In this document: positions 1 through 6,774 of the stretch, piece by piece
Position numbering within the stretch: position 1 is the first letter of the stretch
Layout of the letters: every line of letters starts with the position of its first letter
NCBI GenBank assembly: GCA_023412475.1
Contig: JAEYNR010000069.1
Coordinates: 1 to 15,976 of the forward strand
Direction of reading: 5' to 3'
Length of the DNA stretch: 15,976 nucleotides
Source: Fibrobacterota bacterium
Lineage (GTDB): Bacteria > Fibrobacterota > Chitinivibrionia > Chitinivibrionales > Chitinispirillaceae
Program-made: the position numbers and the translations under genes
Notes under the pieces: model-generated
Database searches by the model: none
Told to the model about the DNA's origin: nothing
What the model saw: only the letters and a program-made list of their open reading frames with translations

Positions 1-106
1 AGAAGGTTTTAATTTCATCATTATTAAACATTTGAAGCTCATGAACACCAATGGATGAGACCTTATAGATAACGCCAGGAGCGACGATTCTGGGTTTTGT
101 GCACAT
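1..106 (-). CDS. REP-associated tyrosine transposase (RAYT), N-terminal fragment
   Basis: Reading leftward from an ATG at 104-106, the 35 visible codons encode MCTKPRIVAPGVIYKVSSIG followed by a stretch ending in FNNDEIKTF; the gene continues beyond the window. This matches the start of Y1/IS200-like REP-associated transposases, whose N-terminus typically reads as a basic patch, then PRI..PG..YHV..RG, then an acidic loop. These enzymes are single-strand DNA transposases that act on REP palindromes. An AGGAGA Shine-Dalgarno lies about 9 nt upstream. Two palindromes lie just upstream of the start, as expected for a RAYT locus. The usual RG after the HV motif is IG here, so the protein may be divergent or inactive. 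The catalytic HUH and Tyr residues lie outside the window. Family assignment is fairly sure; activity is unknown. Confidence 0.72.
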   Translation of the reverse strand, partial: MCTKPRIVAPGVIYKVSSIGVHELQMFNNDEIKTF

Positions 107-135
107 GGGTGGATTCTCCTTTATTGGGTATGTGG

Positions 136-160
136 AATTGCAGGGGATAAAGCTGCAATT
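136..160. repeat. Perfect 8-bp inverted repeat upstream of RAYT
   Basis: AATTGCAG (136-143) is mirrored by CTGCAATT (153-160) around a 9-nt loop. It lies 30 nt upstream of the RAYT start codon, so it would be in the mRNA leader or promoter. It may be one arm of a REP pair together with the larger palindrome at 177-222. Confidence 0.6.
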
Positions 161-176
161 TTGATTCCAAGGAAGT

Positions 177-222
177 GCCCCAGAGATGAAGGGTTTACAG
201 ACCAAAGAGTCATCTCTGGGGC
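177..222. repeat. REP-like palindrome, copy A
   Basis: GCCCCAGAGATGA (177-189) and TCATCTCTGGGGC (210-222) form a perfect 13-bp stem with a 20-nt loop. The CCCCAGAG/CTCTGGGG core returns at 2499-2542 and, degraded, at 574-616, so it is a dispersed family. Its place about 70 bp upstream of a RAYT gene is the classic arrangement of a REP element beside its transposase. No T-tract follows on either strand, so it is not an ordinary terminator. Confidence 0.75.
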
Positions 223-573
223 CATAGGACTCGGAAAGCTACAGTAGATAAATAATCAATAACAATTAACAAAGGGGCACCACTGAAAGATAAACTCGAA
301 AATTACCGATGTGCTTGGGTGTAAAAATGTTTGATACCATGCAGGAGTGAGTGTAAGAGAAAAACGATTTTTATTGGTCTCGTATAATAAGTACTATTCC
401 ATTTTCAATTGTTCAATTGTATTCATTTTTTTTGAACTTCTTTGTGACCAGATCAGATTACCATTAAGAGCGAAAATTCTAAATTTTATAATTTGGCTGA
501 TCAGAAAGATATTCCAGAAACAATGGGCTGTTTCTCATTTCTTGAATACCAAAAAACAGTGAAATCCGAAATG
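223..573. other. Gene-free AT-rich stretch
   Basis: I see no convincing gene here. A GTG-started frame of 71 codons (347-562) has no ribosome binding site at a proper distance, is rich in F, I and K as expected from AT-rich noncoding DNA, and resembles no family I recognise. The stretch lies between REP-like copies A and B. Confidence 0.5.
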
Positions 574-629
574 CCCCAGTGTTAAAAACTTGAGAATTTA
601 AAAATTACCTCTGGGGGACATGCCCGGAT
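574..629. repeat. REP-like palindrome, degenerate copy B with GGGGACATGC box
   Basis: CCCCAG (574-579) pairs with CTGGGG (611-616). The right arm runs directly into GGGGACATGCCCGGAT (614-629). That 16-bp box recurs with one change at 2599-2614. The right-arm sequence CTCTGGGG matches copies A and C. The left arm has lost the AGAG part, so this copy looks eroded. Confidence 0.6.
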
Positions 630-681
630 CAGAAAAATCCCGGTAAATACTTCCAACATCTCCACTAATCTCTCTACCTTC

Positions 682-2241
682 TCAAGGATTAATGATAATT
701 TTATAGCTCTTTCCTGAACTATGAAGAACATACCCTCCTTTCAAAAATGGATTTATGTCAATCCTATCTCCATAACCGGATCTGATCTGCCTTCCAGCAA
801 AGTCCAATATCTGCCAATTAACCTTTTGCTCAAGATAAATAGCCCTGCTGGATAATACTACATGAGTTGATGCAGCCGAAACTGCCCTTTCATAAGTTAT
901 CGATGTCGCTTCACCTAAAAGATTAGTATTGTTAAATCGAACCTGATAAGGCCATTGCTCATCGTTACTGTTATCGTCATCCCAAGCATGCTTCCAGTGT
1001 TCCTGTGGTGCTCCTGAAACTACCAACCAAAGTCTATAGCAATCTGAAGGACAATTAAAAGAGAGAGATTGGTCCGGGCATTCCCCATTCATCACCTTCG
1101 TCACTCCCATGTCGCTATATTTTCTGGTACCGTCCTTAAGAAGTGCAACGAATCCAAATCGCCAACCACCCTTGTTGGTTTTCAGAGCTCTGAAACCACT
1201 TGACCCAGCCTTTCCTTTGAAAAGAACAGATACCTGCTTAGCTTGAGAAGGAGGATTCAGTTTAATGCTGTTATATCCGTAATTCTCAATACATACTGAT
1301 TGATCAATCTGCCAGAAACCACCAGATGTCGGCTCCATCTTTACCTGAGCCCTGCTGTCGATATACTTTTCGCCGGAAGATCTGATCTGCGGAAGATCCC
1401 AGGTTGTTAGAAGGGCTGCGTGCTCAAAAATTTCATCATTGAATTGCTCTTGCGATATTGAAGTGAGTCTTTTGTAAGTCTCCACAGGGTCTTCAGGAAA
1501 ACGGGATTCTCTCCAGATTCTACCTGTAAATTCTCTGCCGTGCTTATATGTCCAGTAATCAGGAAGAAAAAAATTGGCATAACGTGGAGTTTCGTGCAAA
1601 ATATGCAGGTGGTTACTTTTTATGTATTCACGAAAATCATTTTCTGTAAATTGCTTTTCAGGATACACCTTAAAAGACATCCACTGCGCGCACTGCTCCC
1701 AGAACCCATTTCCACCCTCACCATTTTCTCCCAGACCGTACTGATATCCTCCATCTCCATCACAACCGGTTATGTACTGGAAACAATGACCTATTTCATG
1801 AGCAACTACATTACCAATATTTGCCGCACCAGGAGTTACTCGCAAAGACCCTACCTTATCATCCTCTCCAGAACCATTTGCAGTCCATTCCGAGCTATAC
1901 AACAAAAATATCAGCAGCTTATGATCATCTGTAACCGATGATCCTTTTATGGCAAATTGTAAACTATCAAGATAGAAAATGTAGCTCTTCTCTGCTACCT
2001 GCAAAAGTGTGTTTATATTTACTCTGTAGCTGCCAGAAGCAGTAGCTGGATCGTTACCAAATCCAGCCTCCCAGAAAACCGCAATATTTTCCGATTCCTT
2101 GCTCCTTGAATAACACCATTTGCTCGAGGAGTTATTCAGATCCATAGCACTGGTAATTGATCTGGGAATATAAACAGTTTTCTGCGCTGAAGCATAAAAG
2201 CTGAGACAAAGAAGCAATGTCGAAAAAAAGATTTTCTTCAT
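682..2241 (-). CDS. Secreted DUF6055-like zinc metalloprotease with T9SS-like C-terminal tail
   Basis: A predicted extracytoplasmic protein of 519 residues. I place the start at the ATG at 2239-2241, because it opens a clean signal peptide (MKKIFFSTLLLCLSFYASAQ, cleavage after A18 or so); the frame could extend 34 codons upstream but only through non-signal sequence. HEIGH at residues 148-152 is a zinc-protease motif, with E149 as the likely general base. E182 in FWEQCAQW, about 30 residues on, is a candidate third ligand as in gluzincins. The N-terminal half resembles DUF6055 proteins by my recollection. The middle (about 300-440) looks like a beta-sandwich. The last 45 residues (ILDFAGRQIRSG, then GGYVLHSSGKSYKIIINP) resemble type A sorting tails of the type IX secretion system. 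Weak Shine-Dalgarno AGGGA. The substrate is unknown. Confidence 0.75.
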   Translation of the reverse strand: MKKIFFSTLLLCLSFYASAQKTVYIPRSITSAMDLNNSSSKWCYSRSKESENIAVFWEAGFGNDPATASGSYRVNINTLLQVAEKSYIFYLDSLQFAIKGSSVTDDHKLLIFLLYSSEWTANGSGEDDKVGSLRVTPGAANIGNVVAHEIGHCFQYITGCDGDGGYQYGLGENGEGGNGFWEQCAQWMSFKVYPEKQFTENDFREYIKSNHLHILHETPRYANFFLPDYWTYKHGREFTGRIWRESRFPEDPVETYKRLTSISQEQFNDEIFEHAALLTTWDLPQIRSSGEKYIDSRAQVKMEPTSGGFWQIDQSVCIENYGYNSIKLNPPSQAKQVSVLFKGKAGSSGFRALKTNKGGWRFGFVALLKDGTRKYSDMGVTKVMNGECPDQSLSFNCPSDCYRLWLVVSGAPQEHWKHAWDDDNSNDEQWPYQVRFNNTNLLGEATSITYERAVSAASTHVVLSSRAIYLEQKVNWQILDFAGRQIRSGYGDRIDINPFLKGGYVLHSSGKSYKIIINP

Positions 2242-2498
2242 TATGTATTGATCCCTGTTTGGTGGATATTTACTTGCATTTGCTGCATTAAATGTTATAA
2301 GATAATTATAAGAAAAAAGACGTTCAGTCCCTCTCTCACCCACTCCTCACTCTGCCACACCCCATTCTCGATCCAACATCGGGTTTAAAAATGTTAAAAT
2401 TTTATGTAATTACTCAGCTCTTGAAACAAATATCTAGATTCCCTTCCAATGGATAAGACATTGTGGGTATTTTTAGTTTTTTGCAACTTCTCTACATT

Positions 2499-2542
2499 CC
2501 CCAGAGGTTATTTTTCAACTCGTTAACCTGTTATCTCTGGGG
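2499..2542. repeat. REP-like palindrome, copy C
   Basis: CCCCAGAG (2499-2506) pairs perfectly with CTCTGGGG (2535-2542), and the pairing continues imperfectly inward for four more positions. The core is the same as in copy A at 177-222, about 2.3 kb away, on the other side of the DUF6055-like gene. Confidence 0.7.
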
Positions 2543-2598
2543 TATTTATAGGACCACATTTGGTAAATCTTCTCCCTTCCTTTGCTTTTTGGGCAATT

Positions 2599-2614
2599 GG
2601 GGACATGCACGGAT
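2599..2614. repeat. Direct repeat box GGGGACATGCaCGGAT
   Basis: This 16-bp box matches 614-629 at 15 of 16 positions. In copy B it is fused to the right arm CTCTGGGG, and here it stands alone after TT, so it is probably the right end of another degraded REP-like unit. Confidence 0.6.
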
Positions 2615-2622
2615 ATCAATAT

Positions 2623-2650
2623 ACAAGAGTTTTTATTTAAAAACTCCTGT
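2623..2650. repeat. 12-bp hairpin with ATTT loop
   Basis: ACAAGAGTTTTT (2623-2634) pairs with AAAAACTCCTGT (2639-2650), with one mismatch and a 4-nt loop. No T-run follows outside the stem on either strand, so I do not call it a terminator. It sits beside the GGGGACATGC box and may belong to the same repeat unit. Confidence 0.5.
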
Positions 2651-2791
2651 ACCTGAACAGTTTGAAGGTGCTGAGTAGTTACAATTTAATTTCTTTTTAA
2701 AACTAAAGGTGGTACGTTATACCGAATATTTATTAATTTACACAATATTCTCTACTCTGCTCTTAATGCATTTTCACCCTTTGGAGTAAAC

Positions 2792-4192
2792 ATGAGACAT
2801 TCTTTGATTTTTGCTTTTGCATCTTGCCTGCTTTTTTTCCTGTGTTCAAAGAACCCGACTGGTCCCTCAATAACAGAATATCATAAGATAATGAAAGCAA
2901 TAATGCCAGAGGTTGAGAAGACCAGGGACCTTAAGTTTCTGAGGGATGTACATTTTGCATCAATGAGCAGAAGCCAATATGCTGCTTCCAGATACTCCCG
3001 CAGCTCTGAAGCTACTGATCTCTATTCTGTCGAACTAAAACAACTTGGCTTTATCCCTGAAGATATGGATAACTTTGGTCAAACAGTTGATTCATATAGT
3101 GAGAACTTTGCTGCTGCATTTTATGTGCCGGGTACCGATTCTATCTATGTGATAAATCCCGAAAAATACGAGGAGTTTGAATTTGAATTCTATATCGCAC
3201 ACGAACTAACCCATGCACTTCAGGATCAGCACTTCAATCCATTTACCTCTTATGTTCATCCGTTTGTTTCACAATCTGCTTCCAACAGCGACTTTTACCT
3301 TTCGCAGTTAAGCGTTATTGAAGGTGATGCCGGCCTTTCGAGTTATCTTTATCTTATAAACCAGTACTCAATTATGACAGAAGAGAACCTTTTAGAGTCA
3401 TTTTACGATGATACTGAGCGTTTTTATCAGGAAATCAACAATGAGGAAGGTCTCAGATTTTTGGATATCACCCAGAGTTTCCCATATTTCATCGGAGATT
3501 ATTTCGTTGGAAAAATGAAAGTTGCTCAAGGATGGGAAGCGGTCAACAAACTTTACCACTCCAAGAGAGTGAGCTCGACAGCCGAAATAATCACCGGCAA
3601 ACCTGTATCTTTAATCTCTTTCGATTTCAGTAAATTAAGTCCAGTTATGCTTGAAGATACCAGAAAACTGCGATTCGCAGATGATGACACACACGGACCG
3701 GTTATGCTCATGGCTCTCATAAGTGAATATACAGATGTGCTTCATTGCAAAAATGCATTTGGCTGGAGGGGAGACAGGATATTTTATGTGTTGAAAGATA
3801 AAGATAAGTATGGCTCTTTTGTCTGGACTTTGGAATTTGAGACCGATGAAGATGCAAACTACATGATGAATGCATTTGATAAGCTGCTTTCCAATCGCAG
3901 GCTTTCCAATACAACACCTGAAAAAGTCATTTCCACAAACATGATCACCTTCACTCATCCGGAAATATATACCACTCTTTTTAATCTGGGTACAACCATT
4001 ATCTGGGTGGAAAATGTTCCTAATCCGACAGTTATTGCAGAGTTGTTTGTTTCTGAGGCACTTGCGAAGAGCTCTTCTACACAGGAAAACTATTCCACTT
4101 TATCAAAAGGAGATAAATGGAACCTGTTAAGACACATTGTTGAGAATCAATTCCCGCTGAAAGAGAGATTATCGAAATGTTATGTTAATTGA
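2792..4192 (+). CDS. Zinc-metalloprotease-like lipoprotein (HELTH...EGDA family)
   Basis: A 466-residue exported protein. The N-terminus is a hydrophobic signal ending in FFLC-SKNPTGP; Cys18 is the probable lipidation site, although the lipobox is relaxed. C12 is a weaker alternative. IAHELTHALQDQHF (135-148) carries the zinc-binding HELTH (137-141, catalytic E138). IEGDAG (176-181) supplies E177 as the likely third ligand, giving a gluzincin-like site. The HELTHALQDQHF plus EGDA combination is typical of a broadly distributed, uncharacterised bacterial protein family. The C-terminal half (about 300-420), including GWRGDRIFYVLKDKD, looks like the accessory domain seen with it. The start has GGAG 5 nt upstream. 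It is divergent from another secreted zinc-protease gene, but the two share no obvious homology. Substrate unknown. Confidence 0.78.
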   Translation: MRHSLIFAFASCLLFFLCSKNPTGPSITEYHKIMKAIMPEVEKTRDLKFLRDVHFASMSRSQYAASRYSRSSEATDLYSVELKQLGFIPEDMDNFGQTVDSYSENFAAAFYVPGTDSIYVINPEKYEEFEFEFYIAHELTHALQDQHFNPFTSYVHPFVSQSASNSDFYLSQLSVIEGDAGLSSYLYLINQYSIMTEENLLESFYDDTERFYQEINNEEGLRFLDITQSFPYFIGDYFVGKMKVAQGWEAVNKLYHSKRVSSTAEIITGKPVSLISFDFSKLSPVMLEDTRKLRFADDDTHGPVMLMALISEYTDVLHCKNAFGWRGDRIFYVLKDKDKYGSFVWTLEFETDEDANYMMNAFDKLLSNRRLSNTTPEKVISTNMITFTHPEIYTTLFNLGTTIIWVENVPNPTVIAELFVSEALAKSSSTQENYSTLSKGDKWNLLRHIVENQFPLKERLSKCYVN

Positions 4193-4242
4193 ATTTTTAT
4201 AAACCGTTTTTTTCACAGCCAATCATCCGGTAATCATCTAAT

Positions 4243-4815
4243 TTATCGGTCAGTTTGCAATGTAAGATGCCGGATTATTTTGCATGGATTACCCGCAGCA
4301 AAGACATCGGAGGGAATGTCCTTAATAACGACACTACCCGCTCCGATAACACTACGATCTCCTATAGTTACACCCGGAGCGATAACCGCACTTCCTCCTA
4401 TCCATACATCTTCACCAATAACAATCGGTTTTGCCAGCTCAAGACCGGAAGCTCTCTGTTTGTGATCCATTGGATGAGTAGCCGAATAGATCTGAACATT
4501 TGGCCCCAAAAGAGTCCTGCTGCCTATTCTTACCTCCATTACATCGAGAATAATACAGTTAAAATTCAGAAAAACACCATCACCAATTTTGATATTATAT
4601 CCATAATCACAGTAGAAAGGAGGTTGCAGCCATAGGTCTACCCCGGAATCTGGTATCAACGTTTCCAAAATAGCTTTTCTTTTTTCCACCTGATCTTCCC
4701 TCGAATCATTTAACTGCTTTAATAGCAATCTTGTTTTCATTCTCTCATCACAAAGCTGCTTATCACGAGGATCGTAAAGCTCTCCGGCTATCATTTTTTC
4801 TTTTTCTATTTTCAT
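4243..4815 (-). CDS. maa: Maltose/galactoside O-acetyltransferase family protein
   Basis: A 190-residue left-handed parallel beta-helix (hexapeptide-repeat) acetyltransferase of the Maa/LacA/NodL type, which moves acetyl from acetyl-CoA to a sugar hydroxyl in the cytoplasm. The N-terminal Mac domain is visible (KMIAGELYDPRDKQLCDER, residues 7-25). The catalytic His is H114 in YSATHPMD. Hexapeptide repeats run from about 70 to 165 (IKIGDG, VRIGSR, IVIGEDVWIGG, VTIGDRSVIGAG). The tail AAGNPCKIIR is typical. The length matches the family. A strong GGAGG lies 6 nt before the ATG. The natural acceptor cannot be told from sequence; cell-surface sugar modification is possible given the glycosyltransferase nearby. 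The two are 251 bp apart, so co-transcription is uncertain. It converges with the lipoprotein gene, with only 50 bp between stops. Confidence 0.88.
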   Translation of the reverse strand: MKIEKEKMIAGELYDPRDKQLCDERMKTRLLLKQLNDSREDQVEKRKAILETLIPDSGVDLWLQPPFYCDYGYNIKIGDGVFLNFNCIILDVMEVRIGSRTLLGPNVQIYSATHPMDHKQRASGLELAKPIVIGEDVWIGGSAVIAPGVTIGDRSVIGAGSVVIKDIPSDVFAAGNPCKIIRHLTLQTDR

Positions 4816-5066
4816 GAAAATCCTCCATAAGTAATTTTGTTTTCAAAGAAAATCAATTTTAAATAATTTACAAAACTGGTCATAAATGATCTTTTTCTCG
4901 GAGGTGTTTTTAAATTCTTAACGTTGTAATTCAGGGGCACAAGGTGGATAGCGAACCCAACATGAACGGGTCTCGATTTTTCATACCAGTAGTATGAGTA
5001 CAAGGGCCCTTTAAGTGTGATTTGGATAGGAAGAAAGCAATTTTTGGACCTGGAATCGGGTTGTCG
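4816..5066. other. 251-bp gap with a small hairpin
   Basis: A TTG-started frame at 4812-5003 (63 codons, minus strand) overlaps the acetyltransferase start by 4 nt but lacks recognisable features. TCATAC (4981-4986) and GTATGA (4992-4997) form a short stem with a 5-nt loop. A terminator for the glycosyltransferase gene is not evident. Confidence 0.4.
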
Positions 5067-5771
5067 CTATAAATCCTTTCTTTTCTTTCTCTTCATCCAA
5101 TAAAACTTCACCAGTTGCTTCAGAAAAAGCAGATACTCTTTATAATCCAGCTTACTTATACTATGCTCTCTGGTCCTGAATCGAAAAGGTATCTCCCTTA
5201 CCTTTTTATAACGCCCTTTCACTAGTATCTCCAGCAAAATCTTATAACCTGGTGATGTAAGCTTCATATCGTTAAGCACTTCCCGCTTCAATACAAAATA
5301 TCCTGATAAAGGATCTGAGACTTTGGTGAGATTGCCAGCCAGCCACACCCCTGCTTTCGAGATTACTTTACGGTCAAAGCGCCAGTTCTCAACAGAACTT
5401 CCTTCATCAAAGCGGCTTCCGATTACTATATCGTAATCATTTAAAGAACGGATCATCTCTGCAAGGATAGCCGGGTCGTGGCTCAGATCCGCATCCATCA
5501 CCCCCATATATTCTCGTTTGGACCCGCAAAAACCTTCCATAACAGCGCTGCCCAAACCCAATTTTCCTTTCCGATGAATAACCTTTAAAGGGTAAGTTTT
5601 TGAAAGCTCTTCAGCAACAGTACCAGTTCCATCCGGAGAATTGTCATCCACAACAATAATTTCCAGATCAATCTCTTTACAATCTGATATAGTGGTAAAG
5701 ATTTCATCAATAAGTATCGGTAAGTTATCCCGCTCATTATATGTAGGTATGACTATTGAGATCTGACTCAT
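5067..5771 (-). CDS. GT2 glycosyltransferase, polyprenol-phosphate mannose synthase-like
   Basis: A 234-residue soluble GT-A enzyme of the DPM1-like family, which transfers a hexose (mannose in the best-known members) from a nucleotide sugar to polyprenyl phosphate at the inner face of the membrane. The start VIPTYNERDNL (residues 8-18) is the family signature. DDNSPDGT (42-49) is the nucleotide-binding motif and DADLSH (93-98) holds the metal-binding DXD. GSRFDEG (118-124) and DPLSGYFVLKRE (153-164) are also diagnostic. There is no C-terminal membrane segment, so it is the single-domain form; the basic end (KRKKRK) may touch the membrane. AGGTG lies 6 nt before the ATG. The sugar donor (GDP-mannose or UDP-glucose) is not certain, and no acceptor glycosyltransferase is visible beside it. 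Confidence 0.87.
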   Translation of the reverse strand: MSQISIVIPTYNERDNLPILIDEIFTTISDCKEIDLEIIVVDDNSPDGTGTVAEELSKTYPLKVIHRKGKLGLGSAVMEGFCGSKREYMGVMDADLSHDPAILAEMIRSLNDYDIVIGSRFDEGSSVENWRFDRKVISKAGVWLAGNLTKVSDPLSGYFVLKREVLNDMKLTSPGYKILLEILVKGRYKKVREIPFRFRTREHSISKLDYKEYLLFLKQLVKFYWMKRKKRKDL

Positions 5772-6774
5772 TTATAACACCTGATATTTAATAGAGAAAA
5801 AGTTCATATTTTCGTTAATATACTAAGTTACTTTTGTTTTAACATATTAATTTGAAATAATGGGGAACATGGTTTTATAAAGCGGGCATATGCTAAGGTA
5901 TGATAAGAAACATTGATACTTCAGGTTATTGCAGAGTAAATCACACTGCTTGTTTCCAAGGATTAATGCGAGAATATTGTATTAAAAATCTACAAGCCTG
6001 TTAATCGTGCCAAAGTGTTTCGTTTTGCTTGTATAATAGCGGCCAGGCTTTCCTTTTTTGCAAAAGATGATCTTCTGGTTATTGTAAAAAGTGTATAGAT
6101 ATCAAAACTCAATTACTTTAAAATTAAAAAAAAACGGGTCGTCACTATACCCAATGTACAAATTTATCCATTTTGCTTCAATAAATTCATGAACCAAGTG
6201 TTTGAATTTGAAAACCTGTTCCGTATGTCATCGTAAAACCAGATTCAACTTCAATATTTGACCGTACCCATAGTCATAGTAGAACTAGCATGTTGTTTAA
6301 ATCCAGGATCGATTTCAAAAAACATGCTCATCATGCCCTTCCTGTATCAATAAATTTTGATGATAAATCACCATATATTTAACAAATGTACTATTGGAAT
6401 CAATTCAGATATATTACTGATAATTTTGCACATCAACTTAAATTGTGATATCATCTTAGTCAACAAAAAAGCTCTGGATTCCCTTATTTGTATTGCAAGC
6501 AGTCAATCATCGTGTTAATTGGTCCTCTTCGTTTGAAATTTTTACTGATTTAATAATTTTCTTGCTTCTTAAACGTATTAATTATTTAGTCCAAACCGGT
6601 TCATTACCGATTCTGCATAACGAAAAAGATCTGAAAAAAGAGTGTCTGAAATAATCGTTGAAAAATTAAATCCTTTCCAAAAATGATAAGTACAGTGTTA
6701 TCTTCACCCAATAATCTTCTTTTTAGATCTCTAAACAGTTTCTCCTGCTTTAAGTCATGGTATATTTTTAATAT
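5772..6774. other. 1-kb region without a recognisable gene
   Basis: Strongly AT-rich with no long open frame. A minus-strand frame at 6102-6227 is open for 41 codons and reads HTEQVFKFKHLVHEFIEAKW before a further 21 residues. It could be a decayed gene remnant, but this length is also expected by chance. TACAAGC (5991-5997) and GCTTGTA (6027-6033) form a 7-bp inverted repeat. The right end must hold the rel promoter. I see no tRNA, riboswitch or clear terminator. Confidence 0.5.
6758..6766 (+). promoter_or_regulatory. Candidate extended -10 promoter for rel, possibly leaderless
   Basis: TG-G-TATATT at 6758-6766 fits an extended -10 (TGnTATAAT) with no convincing -35. A start site 7-9 nt downstream would fall on or just before the rel ATG at 6775. 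That would explain why no Shine-Dalgarno precedes this gene although most others here have one. A TAA at 6769-6771 rules out an upstream in-frame start. Confidence 0.35.

Larger units (their letters stand above)
2242..2791. other. Divergent intergenic region between two protease genes
   Basis: This 550-bp stretch must hold promoters for both divergent metalloprotease genes, but I cannot pick a -35/-10 pair with confidence. Most of its structure is repeats: REP-like copy C at 2499-2542, a GGGGACATGC box at 2599-2614 and a hairpin at 2623-2650. A 71-codon frame at 2463-2678 runs straight through these repeats and is not credible as a gene. Confidence 0.6.

Noticed and set aside
347..562. 71-codon GTG-started plus-strand frame
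   Set aside because: No properly spaced ribosome binding site, AT-driven composition, no recognisable family, and it lies in REP-like intergenic DNA.
2242..2343. Upstream GTG start extending the DUF6055-like protein by 34 residues
   Set aside because: The extension would bury the signal peptide internally. The ATG at 2241 starts a textbook signal peptide.
2463..2678. 71-codon plus-strand frame between the protease genes
   Set aside because: It runs through a REP-like palindrome, the GGGGACATGC box and a hairpin, and has no ribosome binding site.
4812..5003. 63-codon minus-strand frame whose stop overlaps the acetyltransferase ATG
   Set aside because: Its first codon is TTG without a Shine-Dalgarno, and the protein resembles nothing I know. 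The overlap may be chance, though coupling cannot be ruled out.
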